NCBI GenBank assembly: GCA_045613165.1
Contig: JAZLAK010000121.1
Coordinates: 1-7,118, forward strand
Source of the DNA: UMGS1124 sp045613165
GTDB taxonomy: Bacteria > Bacillota_I > Bacilli_A > RF39 > UBA660
DNA: 7,118 nucleotides
Direction of reading: 5' to 3'
Below, one piece after another: positions 1-4,327 of this stretch. Position numbers and translations under genes: made by a program. The notes beneath the pieces are model-generated. The model made no database searches. It was not told where the DNA came from and was given only the letters and a program-made list of their open reading frames with translations. How positions within the stretch are numbered: position 1 is the stretch's first letter; every line of letters begins with the position of its first letter.

Positions 1-5
1 TACAA

Positions 6-356
6 ATGAAAAAAAATCTATTAATTAATTTTACACCATATTATGAATGTAAAAATTGTGATAATGAAATATTTGTAGCAAATGCAATATATGAAGCAAC
101 TTTAAACTTATCTAAAAATGAAATTCTTTATGTATTAAAAAAAATAAAATGTCTATGTAGGAATTGTGAAAAAGAACACTATTTTGAAATTGATGATGAT
201 AGATTTAAAAATATGTCAAAAGAAATTAAATACTCAATTTTAGAAAAAAACAAATTACTAGAACATATACAACTAATCCAAACATATACTGATAACGAAC
301 TTGTATTAGCACAATGTAATTTAATTTTAAAGGAGATAGATGAAGATAATGACTAA
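6..356 (+). CDS. Cys-rich (possible zinc-ribbon) phage protein
   Basis: This 116-residue protein is of unknown function. Two cysteine clusters are visible: C15-x2-C18 (ECKNC) near the N terminus and C49/C51/C54 (CLCRNC) in the middle. Together they could hold one zinc ion, as in a zinc ribbon, which is inference. The rest is charged and probably helical (Lys/Glu/Asp-rich), ending in an acidic tail. The start is the first ATG in the window, and its ribosome site would lie before the window edge, so a start further upstream cannot be excluded. It overlaps the next gene and looks like part of a co-translated early-gene operon. Small Cys-pair proteins of this kind are common in phage early regions. 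No enzymatic motif is seen. Confidence 0.7.
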   Translation: MKKNLLINFTPYYECKNCDNEIFVANAIYEATLNLSKNEILYVLKKIKCLCRNCEKEHYFEIDDDRFKNMSKEIKYSILEKNKLLEHIQLIQTYTDNELVLAQCNLILKEIDEDND

Positions 357-624
357 TATGATAAATTATAATTTATATGAAAAAATTGAAAATAAAGATG
401 GAACAATAACATATAAACCTTATGATATATCAAAAACTACAATATGTGGAAGAAATATAGAAAAAGTAATGCAAATATTAAATGGATTAGATTTAGAAAA
501 AGAACACGAAATGACTTTAACTATGGAAAATCTTGGTAAATGGTGTGAATTAATTAAAAATGATATTAGAAATCAACAAGAGAAAGCATTAAAAGATATA
601 TTAAAAGGTGATTCAGATGAATAA
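340..624 (+). CDS. Hypothetical phage protein
   Basis: This 94-residue hydrophilic protein belongs to no family I recognise. The N-terminal third (Tyr-rich, containing KDGTITYKPYDI) looks like beta structure, and the C-terminal half is charged and helical. An AAAGGAG ribosome site at 329-335 lies 4 nt before the ATG used here. A second in-frame ATG at 349 would give the 8-nt stop/start overlap seen at several other junctions of this operon, but its spacing to the same site is long (13 nt). The reading frame is secure; the exact start is not. No signal peptide or membrane segment is visible. Confidence 0.7.
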   Translation: MKIMTNMINYNLYEKIENKDGTITYKPYDISKTTICGRNIEKVMQILNGLDLEKEHEMTLTMENLGKWCELIKNDIRNQQEKALKDILKGDSDE

Positions 625-796
625 AGAAAGTTTAGAAATAATCTTCTATGAAATAACAAACATTATAGAAAAATCAAATATATCTCCAGAAGATAAAATT
701 GAATTACTTATCAATTTAAGAAGATTTTTAGTAGAAGATTATGAAAACAGCATAAAAGTATTACAAAAATATAGGAATGGTAAAAAGTATGAATAG
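617..796 (+). CDS. Small hypothetical phage protein
   Basis: A 59-residue, mostly helical protein (MNKESLEIIFYEI...) of unknown function. I prefer the ATG at 617 to the in-frame GTG at 608. The AAAGGTGAT motif at about 604-612 includes that GTG and sits at the right distance to act as ribosome site for 617. The ATG also overlaps the stop of the preceding gene in the 8-nt arrangement ATGAATAA, a junction type repeated in this operon. The alternating hydrophobic and charged pattern would suit a small two-helix or coiled-coil protein. No catalytic motif is visible. Confidence 0.6.
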   Translation: MNKESLEIIFYEITNIIEKSNISPEDKIELLINLRRFLVEDYENSIKVLQKYRNGKKYE

Positions 797-1013
797 TGAA
801 ATTTTAAGTATAGACACAATAACAAAAATGGTACAACTAGAAGCTGAAAACAAAGAACTTAAAGAAACATTAGTAAAAGTAATTGATGATGCTAATACAT
901 ACTTACACCAATTAAGAAAAATATTAGATTATATAAACAAATGTAAGTATATGCCAGAAGCATATAAAAATGAAATATTAGATATAGTAAAGGAAAAAGA
1001 TGAGAACAGGTAG
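789..1013 (+). CDS. Small coiled-coil hypothetical protein
   Basis: A 74-residue protein with a heptad-like stretch around residues 14-40 (VQLEAENKELKETLVKV...), suggesting a coiled coil and self-association. Function is unknown. Two in-frame ATGs exist, at 777 and 789. I prefer 789 because GGAATGG at 774-780 lies 8 nt upstream, and because it gives the ATGAATAG 8-nt overlap with the previous stop seen at other junctions. The 777 start would add four residues only. It ends 14 nt inside the next gene, so translation is probably coupled. Confidence 0.6.
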   Translation: MNSEILSIDTITKMVQLEAENKELKETLVKVIDDANTYLHQLRKILDYINKCKYMPEAYKNEILDIVKEKDENR

Positions 1014-1212
1014 ATATTTATATTTTCAAGAAGATAATGGTAGTTGGTGTAATGCCATTAAAATAAAATCAGATGAAGAATTAGAGCAACAAATATATAA
1101 GCATAGAAACGAATATTACAAGTACATGCTTATAACTTATGAAAACGATACACCAATAGATTATAAAAGTGGTCTATTAGAACACGATAAAAGAAAGGTA
1201 AAAAAGAAATGA
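1000..1212 (+). CDS. Small hypothetical phage protein
   Basis: A 70-residue protein rich in Tyr, Lys and Glu, with a very basic C terminus (KRKVKKK). It has an AAAGGA ribosome site at about 989-994, 5 nt before the ATG. The N-terminal part (GRYLYFQEDNGSWCNAIKIKSDEELEQQI) resembles the short beta-rich, single-domain proteins found in phage accessory regions, but I do not recognise a family. It overlaps both neighbours, by 14 nt upstream and by 4 nt (ATGA) downstream. A - strand reading across its end (about 1130-1330) has no ribosome site and is not a gene. Confidence 0.6.
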   Translation: MRTGRYLYFQEDNGSWCNAIKIKSDEELEQQIYKHRNEYYKYMLITYENDTPIDYKSGLLEHDKRKVKKK

Positions 1213-1385
1213 AAGAAATAACAAAAGAAGAAGTGTTAATGTTAAATGTTGGAACTGAATTTATTATATACAACCCATTAACAAAACAATTAAAAATAGA
1301 ATCAGCTTCACCAATAGACATAGCACACAATAAACATTGTTATAGTGGATTAAGATTTTTTGTTATAGAGGTGGAAGATGAATGA
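1209..1385 (+). CDS. Small hypothetical phage protein (58 residues)
   Basis: A 58-residue ORF (MKEITKEEVLMLNVG...FVIEVEDE) filling what would otherwise be a gap of about 170 nt before the methyltransferase. The ATG overlaps the preceding TGA in the 4-nt form ATGA, with an AAAGG ribosome motif at about 1194-1198. Its TGA stop at 1383-1385 lies inside ATGAATGA at 1378-1385, the recurrent 8-nt overlap. Hydrophobic beta-like segments (GTEFIIYNP, LRFFVIEVE) suggest a small folded domain of unknown function. Codon use is like its neighbours. Confidence 0.55.
   Translation: MKEITKEEVLMLNVGTEFIIYNPLTKQLKIESASPIDIAHNKHCYSGLRFFVIEVEDE
1368..1380 (+). promoter_or_regulatory. Ribosome binding site and best-placed ATG for the methyltransferase gene
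   Basis: GAGGTG at 1368-1373 is the best Shine-Dalgarno match in this part of the operon. Its GAGG core ends 6 nt before ATG 1378, the same spacing as at the endolysin gene. That ATG is one reading frame away from the methyltransferase. ATGs in the enzyme's frame follow at 1382 and 1385, at 10 and 13 nt spacing. The site therefore matters for deciding whether the gene is intact or frameshifted. Confidence 0.6.
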
Positions 1386-1440
1386 TGAGATTCTTAATGA
1401 CATACGAAAAATCGGGGGGGCAACAACCGACACCGTATAA
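1378..1440 (+). other. 20-codon ORF at the 5' end of the methyltransferase gene, probably its frameshifted N terminus
   Basis: Starting at the ATG best matched to the ribosome site, translation gives MNDEILNDIRKIGG and then, after the G7 tract at 1414-1420, a few residues and a TAA at 1438-1440. If the tract had six Gs, the same start would read straight into the methyltransferase frame (…IRKIGGQQPTPYKTR…). The ATG also forms the 8-nt overlap ATGAATGA with the previous gene, matching other junctions here. I infer that this is the native N terminus displaced by one base. The cause could be a true phase-off state, a slippage mutation or an assembly error. A leader peptide is the alternative. 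Confidence 0.5.
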
Positions 1441-1993
1441 GACTAGAATCAGCAAATCATGGGGGGTGGAAAACTCCATGAGTAAAGGACAAGTCAATTT
1501 TGAAAAAGACAATGAATATTACACACCAAAAAGAATAGTAAAATATTTTGGAACATTTGATTATGATCCAGCAACAACAAAAGAAAAAGCTGATGAATTT
1601 GGAATAACTGAATATGACACTATTGAAACTGATGGTTTAAAAACTGACTGGACTAAATATAAACAAATATGGATAAACCCACCATTTACAGACAAACATA
1701 AATTTGTTGCAAAAGCATACGAAACATACCGAGAAAACCCATATATATATATATATATATATATATTGTTTCCGATAGAGTTTTTAACCACAGGAAGATT
1801 TCATAATATAACAAAAGGTTTAGGAGGAAAAATATACATACCAAGTGGAAGAATACCATTTGAAAGTGGTTTAGGTAAAAAAAGTAGTTCACCAGCATTT
1901 GGTAGTGTAATTTTAAAAGTACAAGATAAATGGGAAGTTGAGTTGCTTGATATTAAAGTATTTGAAGATATTAAGCAAGAAAGTTTATTTTAA
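1382..1993 (+). CDS. Phage DNA N-6-adenine methyltransferase (Dam family), possibly phase-variable
   Basis: Methylates adenine N6 in DNA using S-adenosylmethionine; in phages such enzymes protect against host restriction or mark phage DNA. In the 203-residue reading, YYTPKRIV (46-53) and FDYDPATT (59-66) match the start of the phage Dam family, NPPF (99-102) is the catalytic motif IV, and SPAFGSVIL (170-178) is the usual C-terminal strand. Target sequence cannot be read. The start is uncertain: 1382 is the first in-frame ATG; 1478 has GGGGGGTGG upstream and still covers the whole domain; the best ribosome site serves ATG 1378 in another frame, separated by a G7 tract. An (AT)13 tract at 1741-1766 encodes YIYIYIYI between NPPF and the C-terminal strand. 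Residues 12-32 use codons (CCG, ATC, AGC, TCC) unlike the AT-rich surroundings. Confidence 0.85.
   Translation: MMRFLMTYEKSGGQQPTPYKTRISKSWGVENSMSKGQVNFEKDNEYYTPKRIVKYFGTFDYDPATTKEKADEFGITEYDTIETDGLKTDWTKYKQIWINPPFTDKHKFVAKAYETYRENPYIYIYIYILFPIEFLTTGRFHNITKGLGGKIYIPSGRIPFESGLGKKSSSPAFGSVILKVQDKWEVELLDIKVFEDIKQESLF
1414..1420 (+). repeat. G7 homopolymer tract
   Basis: Seven consecutive Gs, very unusual in such AT-rich DNA. A one-base loss would join the well-placed ATG at 1378 to the methyltransferase frame. Poly-G tracts near the 5' end are a classic cause of on/off switching by slipped-strand mispairing, including in DNA methyltransferases. Whether this one varies is inference. Confidence 0.9.
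1741..1766 (+). repeat. (AT)13 dinucleotide repeat inside the methyltransferase gene
   Basis: Thirteen perfect AT units encode alternating Tyr-Ile. Gain of one unit brings a TAG at 1776-1778 into frame; loss of one brings a TAA at 1804-1806 into frame. Both give a product without the C-terminal part of the domain. Changes by three units stay in frame and only alter the number of Tyr-Ile pairs. Confidence 0.95.
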
Positions 1994-2181
1994 TGAAATT
2001 TGAGGTACAACCTAAACCTAAAAAGAATATAGACACCATAGTACAAACAATAAGATTTAATGGTGATTCATATAATAAAATATACGATTTATCAATTAAA
2101 TATAATGTGAGTTTTAATTACATAGTTAATCAAATGATTAAATATGCAATAGATAATATGGAGGAAAATGAAAATGAATAA
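1993..2181 (+). CDS. Small ribbon-helix-helix-like protein
   Basis: A 62-residue protein whose layout fits a ribbon-helix-helix (Arc/CopG-type) DNA-binding fold. A beta-like segment (TIVQTIRF, residues 15-22) is followed by helix one (DSYNKIYDLSIKYN, 25-38) and helix two (SFNYIVNQMIKYAIDNM, 40-56), with an acidic tail. Such proteins bind DNA as dimers through the strand and often act as small repressors. The assignment is by pattern only. Its ATG overlaps the methyltransferase stop by one base (TAATG) without a clear ribosome site, so it is probably translated by coupling. It might regulate this operon. Confidence 0.6.
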   Translation: MKFEVQPKPKKNIDTIVQTIRFNGDSYNKIYDLSIKYNVSFNYIVNQMIKYAIDNMEENENE

Positions 2182-2635
2182 AAGAAATATAGTAATAGCA
2201 TTTATTATTTTAGTATTAGGGGTTTTAGTTTTATCAACTATGAATGTATCAGAAGAAGTAAATACAACAATGATTAAACATGCAATATATTTAAAGAGTA
2301 GTAAACTACCAAAGAAATACAAACTTACACATTATGGATGGGACTGTAAAGGCTGTGGTGGTAAAACAGCAACAGGTTATAACATTAGAAAAACAATATG
2401 GTATAAAGATAAGCAATATGGAAAAGTTAGAATAGTTGCTATGTGTAGTAAAATGCCACTTTATTCAATTATTAAAATAAAGAATTATAAAAGAGGTGGA
2501 GATATAACTGCTATTGTACTTGATCGTGGTGTAGGCTGTTCTACTATTGATTTAGCAGTAAAGAATGAAAGAACTTCATATAAATATGGGATTCAAAAGA
2601 ATGTAAAAATTGAGATATTAAGAAAAGGTAGATAA
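2174..2635 (+). CDS. Membrane-anchored 3D-domain (double-psi beta-barrel) protein
   Basis: A 153-residue protein with an N-terminal hydrophobic segment (residues 5-22, after MNKR), acting as a signal anchor or uncleaved signal peptide. An extracytoplasmic domain follows, resembling the 3D domain (RlpA/MltA-type double-psi barrel, cell-wall acting). Matching parts are GGKTATGYN (62-70), the strand VRIVAMCSKMPLYS (85-98), the VLDRG aspartate (D117) and IDLAV (D126). The first of the three name-giving aspartates is replaced by Cys 91. C58, C61 and C122 add further cysteines. A role in peptidoglycan cleavage or binding is inferred, perhaps at entry or lysis. GGAGG at 2160-2164 sits 9 nt before ATG 2174 and only 3 nt before in-frame ATG 2168, so 2174 is preferred; it also forms the ATGAATAA overlap. 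Confidence 0.75.
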   Translation: MNKRNIVIAFIILVLGVLVLSTMNVSEEVNTTMIKHAIYLKSSKLPKKYKLTHYGWDCKGCGGKTATGYNIRKTIWYKDKQYGKVRIVAMCSKMPLYSIIKIKNYKRGGDITAIVLDRGVGCSTIDLAVKNERTSYKYGIQKNVKIEILRKGR

Positions 2636-2636
2636 T

Positions 2637-2825
2637 ATGGAACGAAAAAAACCAGAGTTAGATAAACATGGTAATTTAAGTAAACATGATGAATTATTGA
2701 TTAGGTTAACACTAGAAGCTCAAGAGGAAAAACCTAAACCAAAAGAAAGACCAAAAATATATATACCAATAGACCATAGATATATTGGAATGACTAAAAA
2801 AGAGAGGGATGAAATAAATGAGTGA
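2637..2825 (+). CDS. Small charged hypothetical protein
   Basis: A 62-residue, very hydrophilic protein rich in Lys, Glu and Pro (EEKPKPKERPK around residues 30-40), so its middle is probably unstructured. The C-terminal part (DHRYIGMTKKERDEINE) is more conserved-looking. No family recognised. An AAAAGG ribosome motif at about 2623-2628 lies 8 nt before the ATG, which begins one base after the stop of the 3D-domain gene. It overlaps the next small membrane-peptide gene by 8 nt (ATGAGTGA). Confidence 0.6.
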   Translation: MERKKPELDKHGNLSKHDELLIRLTLEAQEEKPKPKERPKIYIPIDHRYIGMTKKERDEINE

Positions 2826-2898
2826 TGCAGTAGTAATTACAATTATAATTTGTTTAACATTAGTAATATTAGGTGTTATAGGTTTAAATAAGAGGTAA
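2818..2898 (+). CDS. 26-residue single-span membrane peptide
   Basis: A 26-codon ORF encoding MSDAVVITIIICLTLVILG and then VIGLNKR. Residues 5-22 form one uninterrupted hydrophobic helix, with acidic Asp 3 before it and a basic NKR end after it, which predicts N-out/C-in topology. The ATG shares the 8-nt overlap ATGAGTGA with the previous gene; a purine-rich AGAGAGGG at 2801-2808 lies 9 nt upstream. The next gene starts 3 nt after its stop. These features support a real small gene. It could be a tiny holin-like or regulatory membrane peptide, but nothing in the sequence decides. Confidence 0.5.
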   Translation: MSDAVVITIIICLTLVILGVIGLNKR

Positions 2899-2901
2899 TA
2901 T

Positions 2902-3300
2902 ATGACTGATAAGGAATTAAGTAGATATTATTACCTAAAACAAGAAATCGAAAACCTAGAAGAACGAATAACTACATTTGGTGTAGGTGTATCTAGTATT
3001 AAACCAAAAGAACTTGATATATCTAGTTCACCAGTATATGAAAGCATACAAGAAAAGATAGCTGAATTAAAAGATTTATGGATGAATAAAAGATTAGAAG
3101 CATTAGAAGAATATATCAAGATAGAAAGTTATATAACAAATATACCAGATACCGAGATAAGACAAATAATGAGATATAGGTATTTAGATTTAATGAAATG
3201 GGATGACATAGATTTTAAATTACATAATGGGATAAACTACTCAAAAAAGAAATATTATAAGTATATGAAAAATATCCCAGTTTATCCCACTCATATATGA
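2902..3300 (+). CDS. ArpU/DUF1492-like phage transcriptional regulator
   Basis: A 132-residue protein with the pattern of the DUF1492/ArpU-like regulators that control late transcription in Gram-positive phages. Residues 1-25 are a coiled-coil-like start (SRYYYLKQEIENLEERI). A long helix follows (about 47-80). The C-terminal region, IPDTEIRQIMRYRYLDLMKWDDIDFKL and onward (81-121), resembles sigma-70 region 4-type helix-turn-helix proteins, with the characteristic R-x-x-x-RY...W-x-x-I spacing. An AGAGGT ribosome site at 2891-2896 is 5 nt from the ATG. It is the last gene before a terminator-like hairpin, as expected for the end of an early operon whose product switches on later genes. Which promoter it acts on is not visible. 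Confidence 0.7.
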   Translation: MTDKELSRYYYLKQEIENLEERITTFGVGVSSIKPKELDISSSPVYESIQEKIAELKDLWMNKRLEALEEYIKIESYITNIPDTEIRQIMRYRYLDLMKWDDIDFKLHNGINYSKKKYYKYMKNIPVYPTHI

Positions 3301-3317
3301 TATTATGTTATTGTAAG

Positions 3318-3344
3318 AAAGTATGTTAGAAAACATGCTTTTTT
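3318..3344 (+). terminator. Rho-independent terminator after the early block
   Basis: A 10-bp stem (3318-3327 with 3332-3341, one G-T wobble) closes a 4-nt loop and runs into a six-T tract (3339-3344), 18 nt after the regulator's stop. On the - strand the same hairpin is followed by TTTCTT, so it may also end transcripts arriving from the right. Confidence 0.75.
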
Positions 3345-3346
3345 AT

Positions 3347-3363
3347 GTGTCTATTTATGACAC
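3347..3363. other. Small stem-loop overlapping the stop of a minus-strand mini-ORF
   Basis: GTGTC at 3347-3351 pairs with GACAC at 3359-3363 across a 7-nt loop. On the - strand this hairpin spans the TAA of the 12-codon ORF at 3355-3393. Five base pairs alone could be chance. Confidence 0.35.
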
Positions 3364-3393
3364 TTTCACATCTATTATGAGTATTGTAGGCAT
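3355..3393 (-). CDS. Possible 12-residue peptide with strong ribosome site
   Basis: On the - strand, AAAGGAG (reverse complement of 3402-3408) lies 8 nt before an ATG at 3393-3391 that opens a 12-codon ORF, MPTILIIDVKVS, stopping at TAA (3357-3355). The start codon and first codons lie in the left arm of the inverted repeat 3375-3480, so a - strand RNA could hide them in a stem. The terminator-like hairpin at 3318-3344 follows downstream. The ribosome site is as good as those of real genes here, but the peptide is very short and no promoter is clear. It may instead be part of a structured RNA. Confidence 0.25.
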   Translation of the reverse strand: MPTILIIDVKVS

Positions 3394-3480
3394 AATGAAA
3401 ACTCCTTTGTATTAGTAGGATAATAAATACCCTTATCTATTCTTTATTAATTCATTTCATTATGTCTGCATTATTCATAA
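3375..3480. repeat. 26-bp imperfect inverted repeat with 54-nt loop
   Basis: The arms are 3375-3400 and 3455-3480. The innermost ten bases (CATAATGAAA and TTTCATTATG) are perfectly complementary. Over the 26 positions there are 22 Watson-Crick pairs, three G-T wobbles and one T-T mismatch. Three wobbles preserving pairing suggest an RNA read from the + strand; on the - strand those positions become A-C mismatches, which weakens that version. The loop holds smaller competing stems, for example GTATT at 3409 with AATAC at 3426, or GATAA at 3419 with TTATC at 3433. Function unknown: a non-coding RNA, a processing site and a DNA-level element are all possible. Confidence 0.75.
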
Positions 3481-3512
3481 CATCCTAGTTGCTATTAAAA
3501 AGTAGCACAGAG

Positions 3513-3541
3513 AAAAGAACTTACTGATAGAGTTCTTTTTT
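3513..3541 (+). terminator. Terminator-like hairpin just before the endolysin gene
   Basis: AAAAGAACT at 3513-3521 pairs with AGTTCTTTT at 3531-3539 around a 9-nt loop, followed by more Ts. The stem is GC-poor, so strength is uncertain. It lies only about 15 nt before the lysin ribosome site, so it could reduce read-through from the left or act as a 5' structure or attenuator for the lysin transcript. Confidence 0.55.
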
Positions 3542-3555
3542 CTTTGGTATTTTTT

Positions 3556-3563
3556 AAGGAGGT
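3556..3563 (+). promoter_or_regulatory. Consensus ribosome binding site of the endolysin gene
   Basis: AAGGAGGT is the longest Shine-Dalgarno match in the window, with the GGAGG core 6 nt before the ATG. It suggests high translation of the lysin and fixes its start at 3569. Confidence 0.85.
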
Positions 3564-3568
3564 ATGTT

Positions 3569-4309
3569 ATGAAATTTGAAAAAAGATTAGAAGCACCAAA
3601 GAAAACTAACAAATATTATGGAAAGCCTGATCCATTTATATCAAGTGGATATGGTATGTTTCAATGTGGTGGTAATTGTACTGACTATGCATATTGTAGA
3701 TTTAGAGAAGCACAAAAAAATATGAATGCAAGTGATAAATTACCTACATCTAATGCTGGTACATGGTACAAAAAAGTAAAGGCTTCTGGAACATATAAAA
3801 CAGGGCAAGTTGCAAAATTAGGTGCAATAGCAGTATGGGATAATGGGAAAGCAGGACATGTAAACATAGTAGAAGAAATATATGCTGATGGTACATGGAT
3901 GAGTTCTAATAGTGGTTATAAATCAAGTTTATTCTATACTAGAAAGATTACTGATGGTGGTAAGTTTTACAAAAAAGGGTATAAATTACTTGGTTTTATT
4001 TATCCAGATGTAGAATTTGATGAAGATATTTGGTATCCAGGTACATACATCACATTAAAAAGTAAATATATAAGAACATCACCAGAGGTTAAAACTGATA
4101 ATTATGTATATGTAAAAAATTGTATGGCATCAGTTAAACCAAAATTAACTTCAAAGAAGCCAAATGATAAAGCAAAATTTAAAGTTGGTGTAGAAGTTGA
4201 ATTGACAAAGTTTGAAAGTGATAAAAAAGGAAATTTATGGGGAAGAATGAAAAACTCATATATTTGTGTAAATGATAGTTCTGGAAAACAAGTAAAAAAA
4301 GTAGATTAG
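3569..4309 (+). CDS. CHAP-domain endolysin with C-terminal SH3-like region
   Basis: A 246-residue lysin that should cleave peptidoglycan as an amidase or endopeptidase during host lysis. The CHAP domain spans about residues 20-146. It shows the catalytic Cys in GGNCTDYA (C37), the catalytic His in AGHVNIVEE (H97), the following acidic pair, and the typical ITDG..F...GYKLLGFIYP end. Residues 155-235 (YITLKSKYIRTSP ... GNLWGRMKNSYICV) resemble a bacterial SH3-type wall-binding domain. There is no signal peptide, so export would depend on a holin, as usual for phage lysins; no clear holin neighbours it, the nearest candidate being the 26-residue peptide at 2818. It begins the right-hand block, 19 nt before the tail chaperone gene, which is an unusual position. 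A virion-associated tail lysin is an alternative. Confidence 0.85.
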   Translation: MKFEKRLEAPKKTNKYYGKPDPFISSGYGMFQCGGNCTDYAYCRFREAQKNMNASDKLPTSNAGTWYKKVKASGTYKTGQVAKLGAIAVWDNGKAGHVNIVEEIYADGTWMSSNSGYKSSLFYTRKITDGGKFYKKGYKLLGFIYPDVEFDEDIWYPGTYITLKSKYIRTSPEVKTDNYVYVKNCMASVKPKLTSKKPNDKAKFKVGVEVELTKFESDKKGNLWGRMKNSYICVNDSSGKQVKKVD

Positions 4310-4327
4310 AAAAGGAAATAGGAAGTT

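Larger units (their letters stand above)
3345..3512. other. Non-coding structured interval between two terminators
   Basis: No + strand gene is credible here; the few ATGs open frames of about a dozen codons or fewer. The interval contains the inverted repeat, the minus-strand mini-ORF, and a short hairpin at 3491-3506 (GCTAT/GTAGC, one wobble, 6-nt loop). It separates the early regulator from the lysin and later genes. A weak promoter-like pair (ATGAAA at 3395, GATAAT at 3419, 18-nt spacer) points rightward, but I do not trust it. It should also hold any promoter for the right block, which I cannot place with confidence. Confidence 0.6.

Noticed and set aside
608..616. GTG 608 as start of the 59-residue gene
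   Set aside because: The GTG is part of the AAAGGTGAT ribosome motif that serves ATG 617.
1686..1898. Minus-strand frames opposite the methyltransferase, including one with a Tyr-Ile repeat
   Set aside because: They owe their length to the (AT)13 tract being open in several frames, have no ribosome site, and lie opposite a gene with clear family motifs.
2092..2322. Minus-strand ORF of 76 codons with hydrophobic content
   Set aside because: It is the antisense of the 3D-protein signal anchor and RHH-like gene; no ribosome site before its start.
3345..3380. Plus-strand mini-ORF beginning at ATG 3345
   Set aside because: About a dozen codons, its ATG overlaps the end of the terminator T tract and no ribosome site precedes it.
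3345..3568. tRNA, CRISPR array or known riboswitch in the intergenic interval
   Set aside because: No cloverleaf with CCA-end features, no repeated unit with spacers, and no riboswitch core that I recognise.
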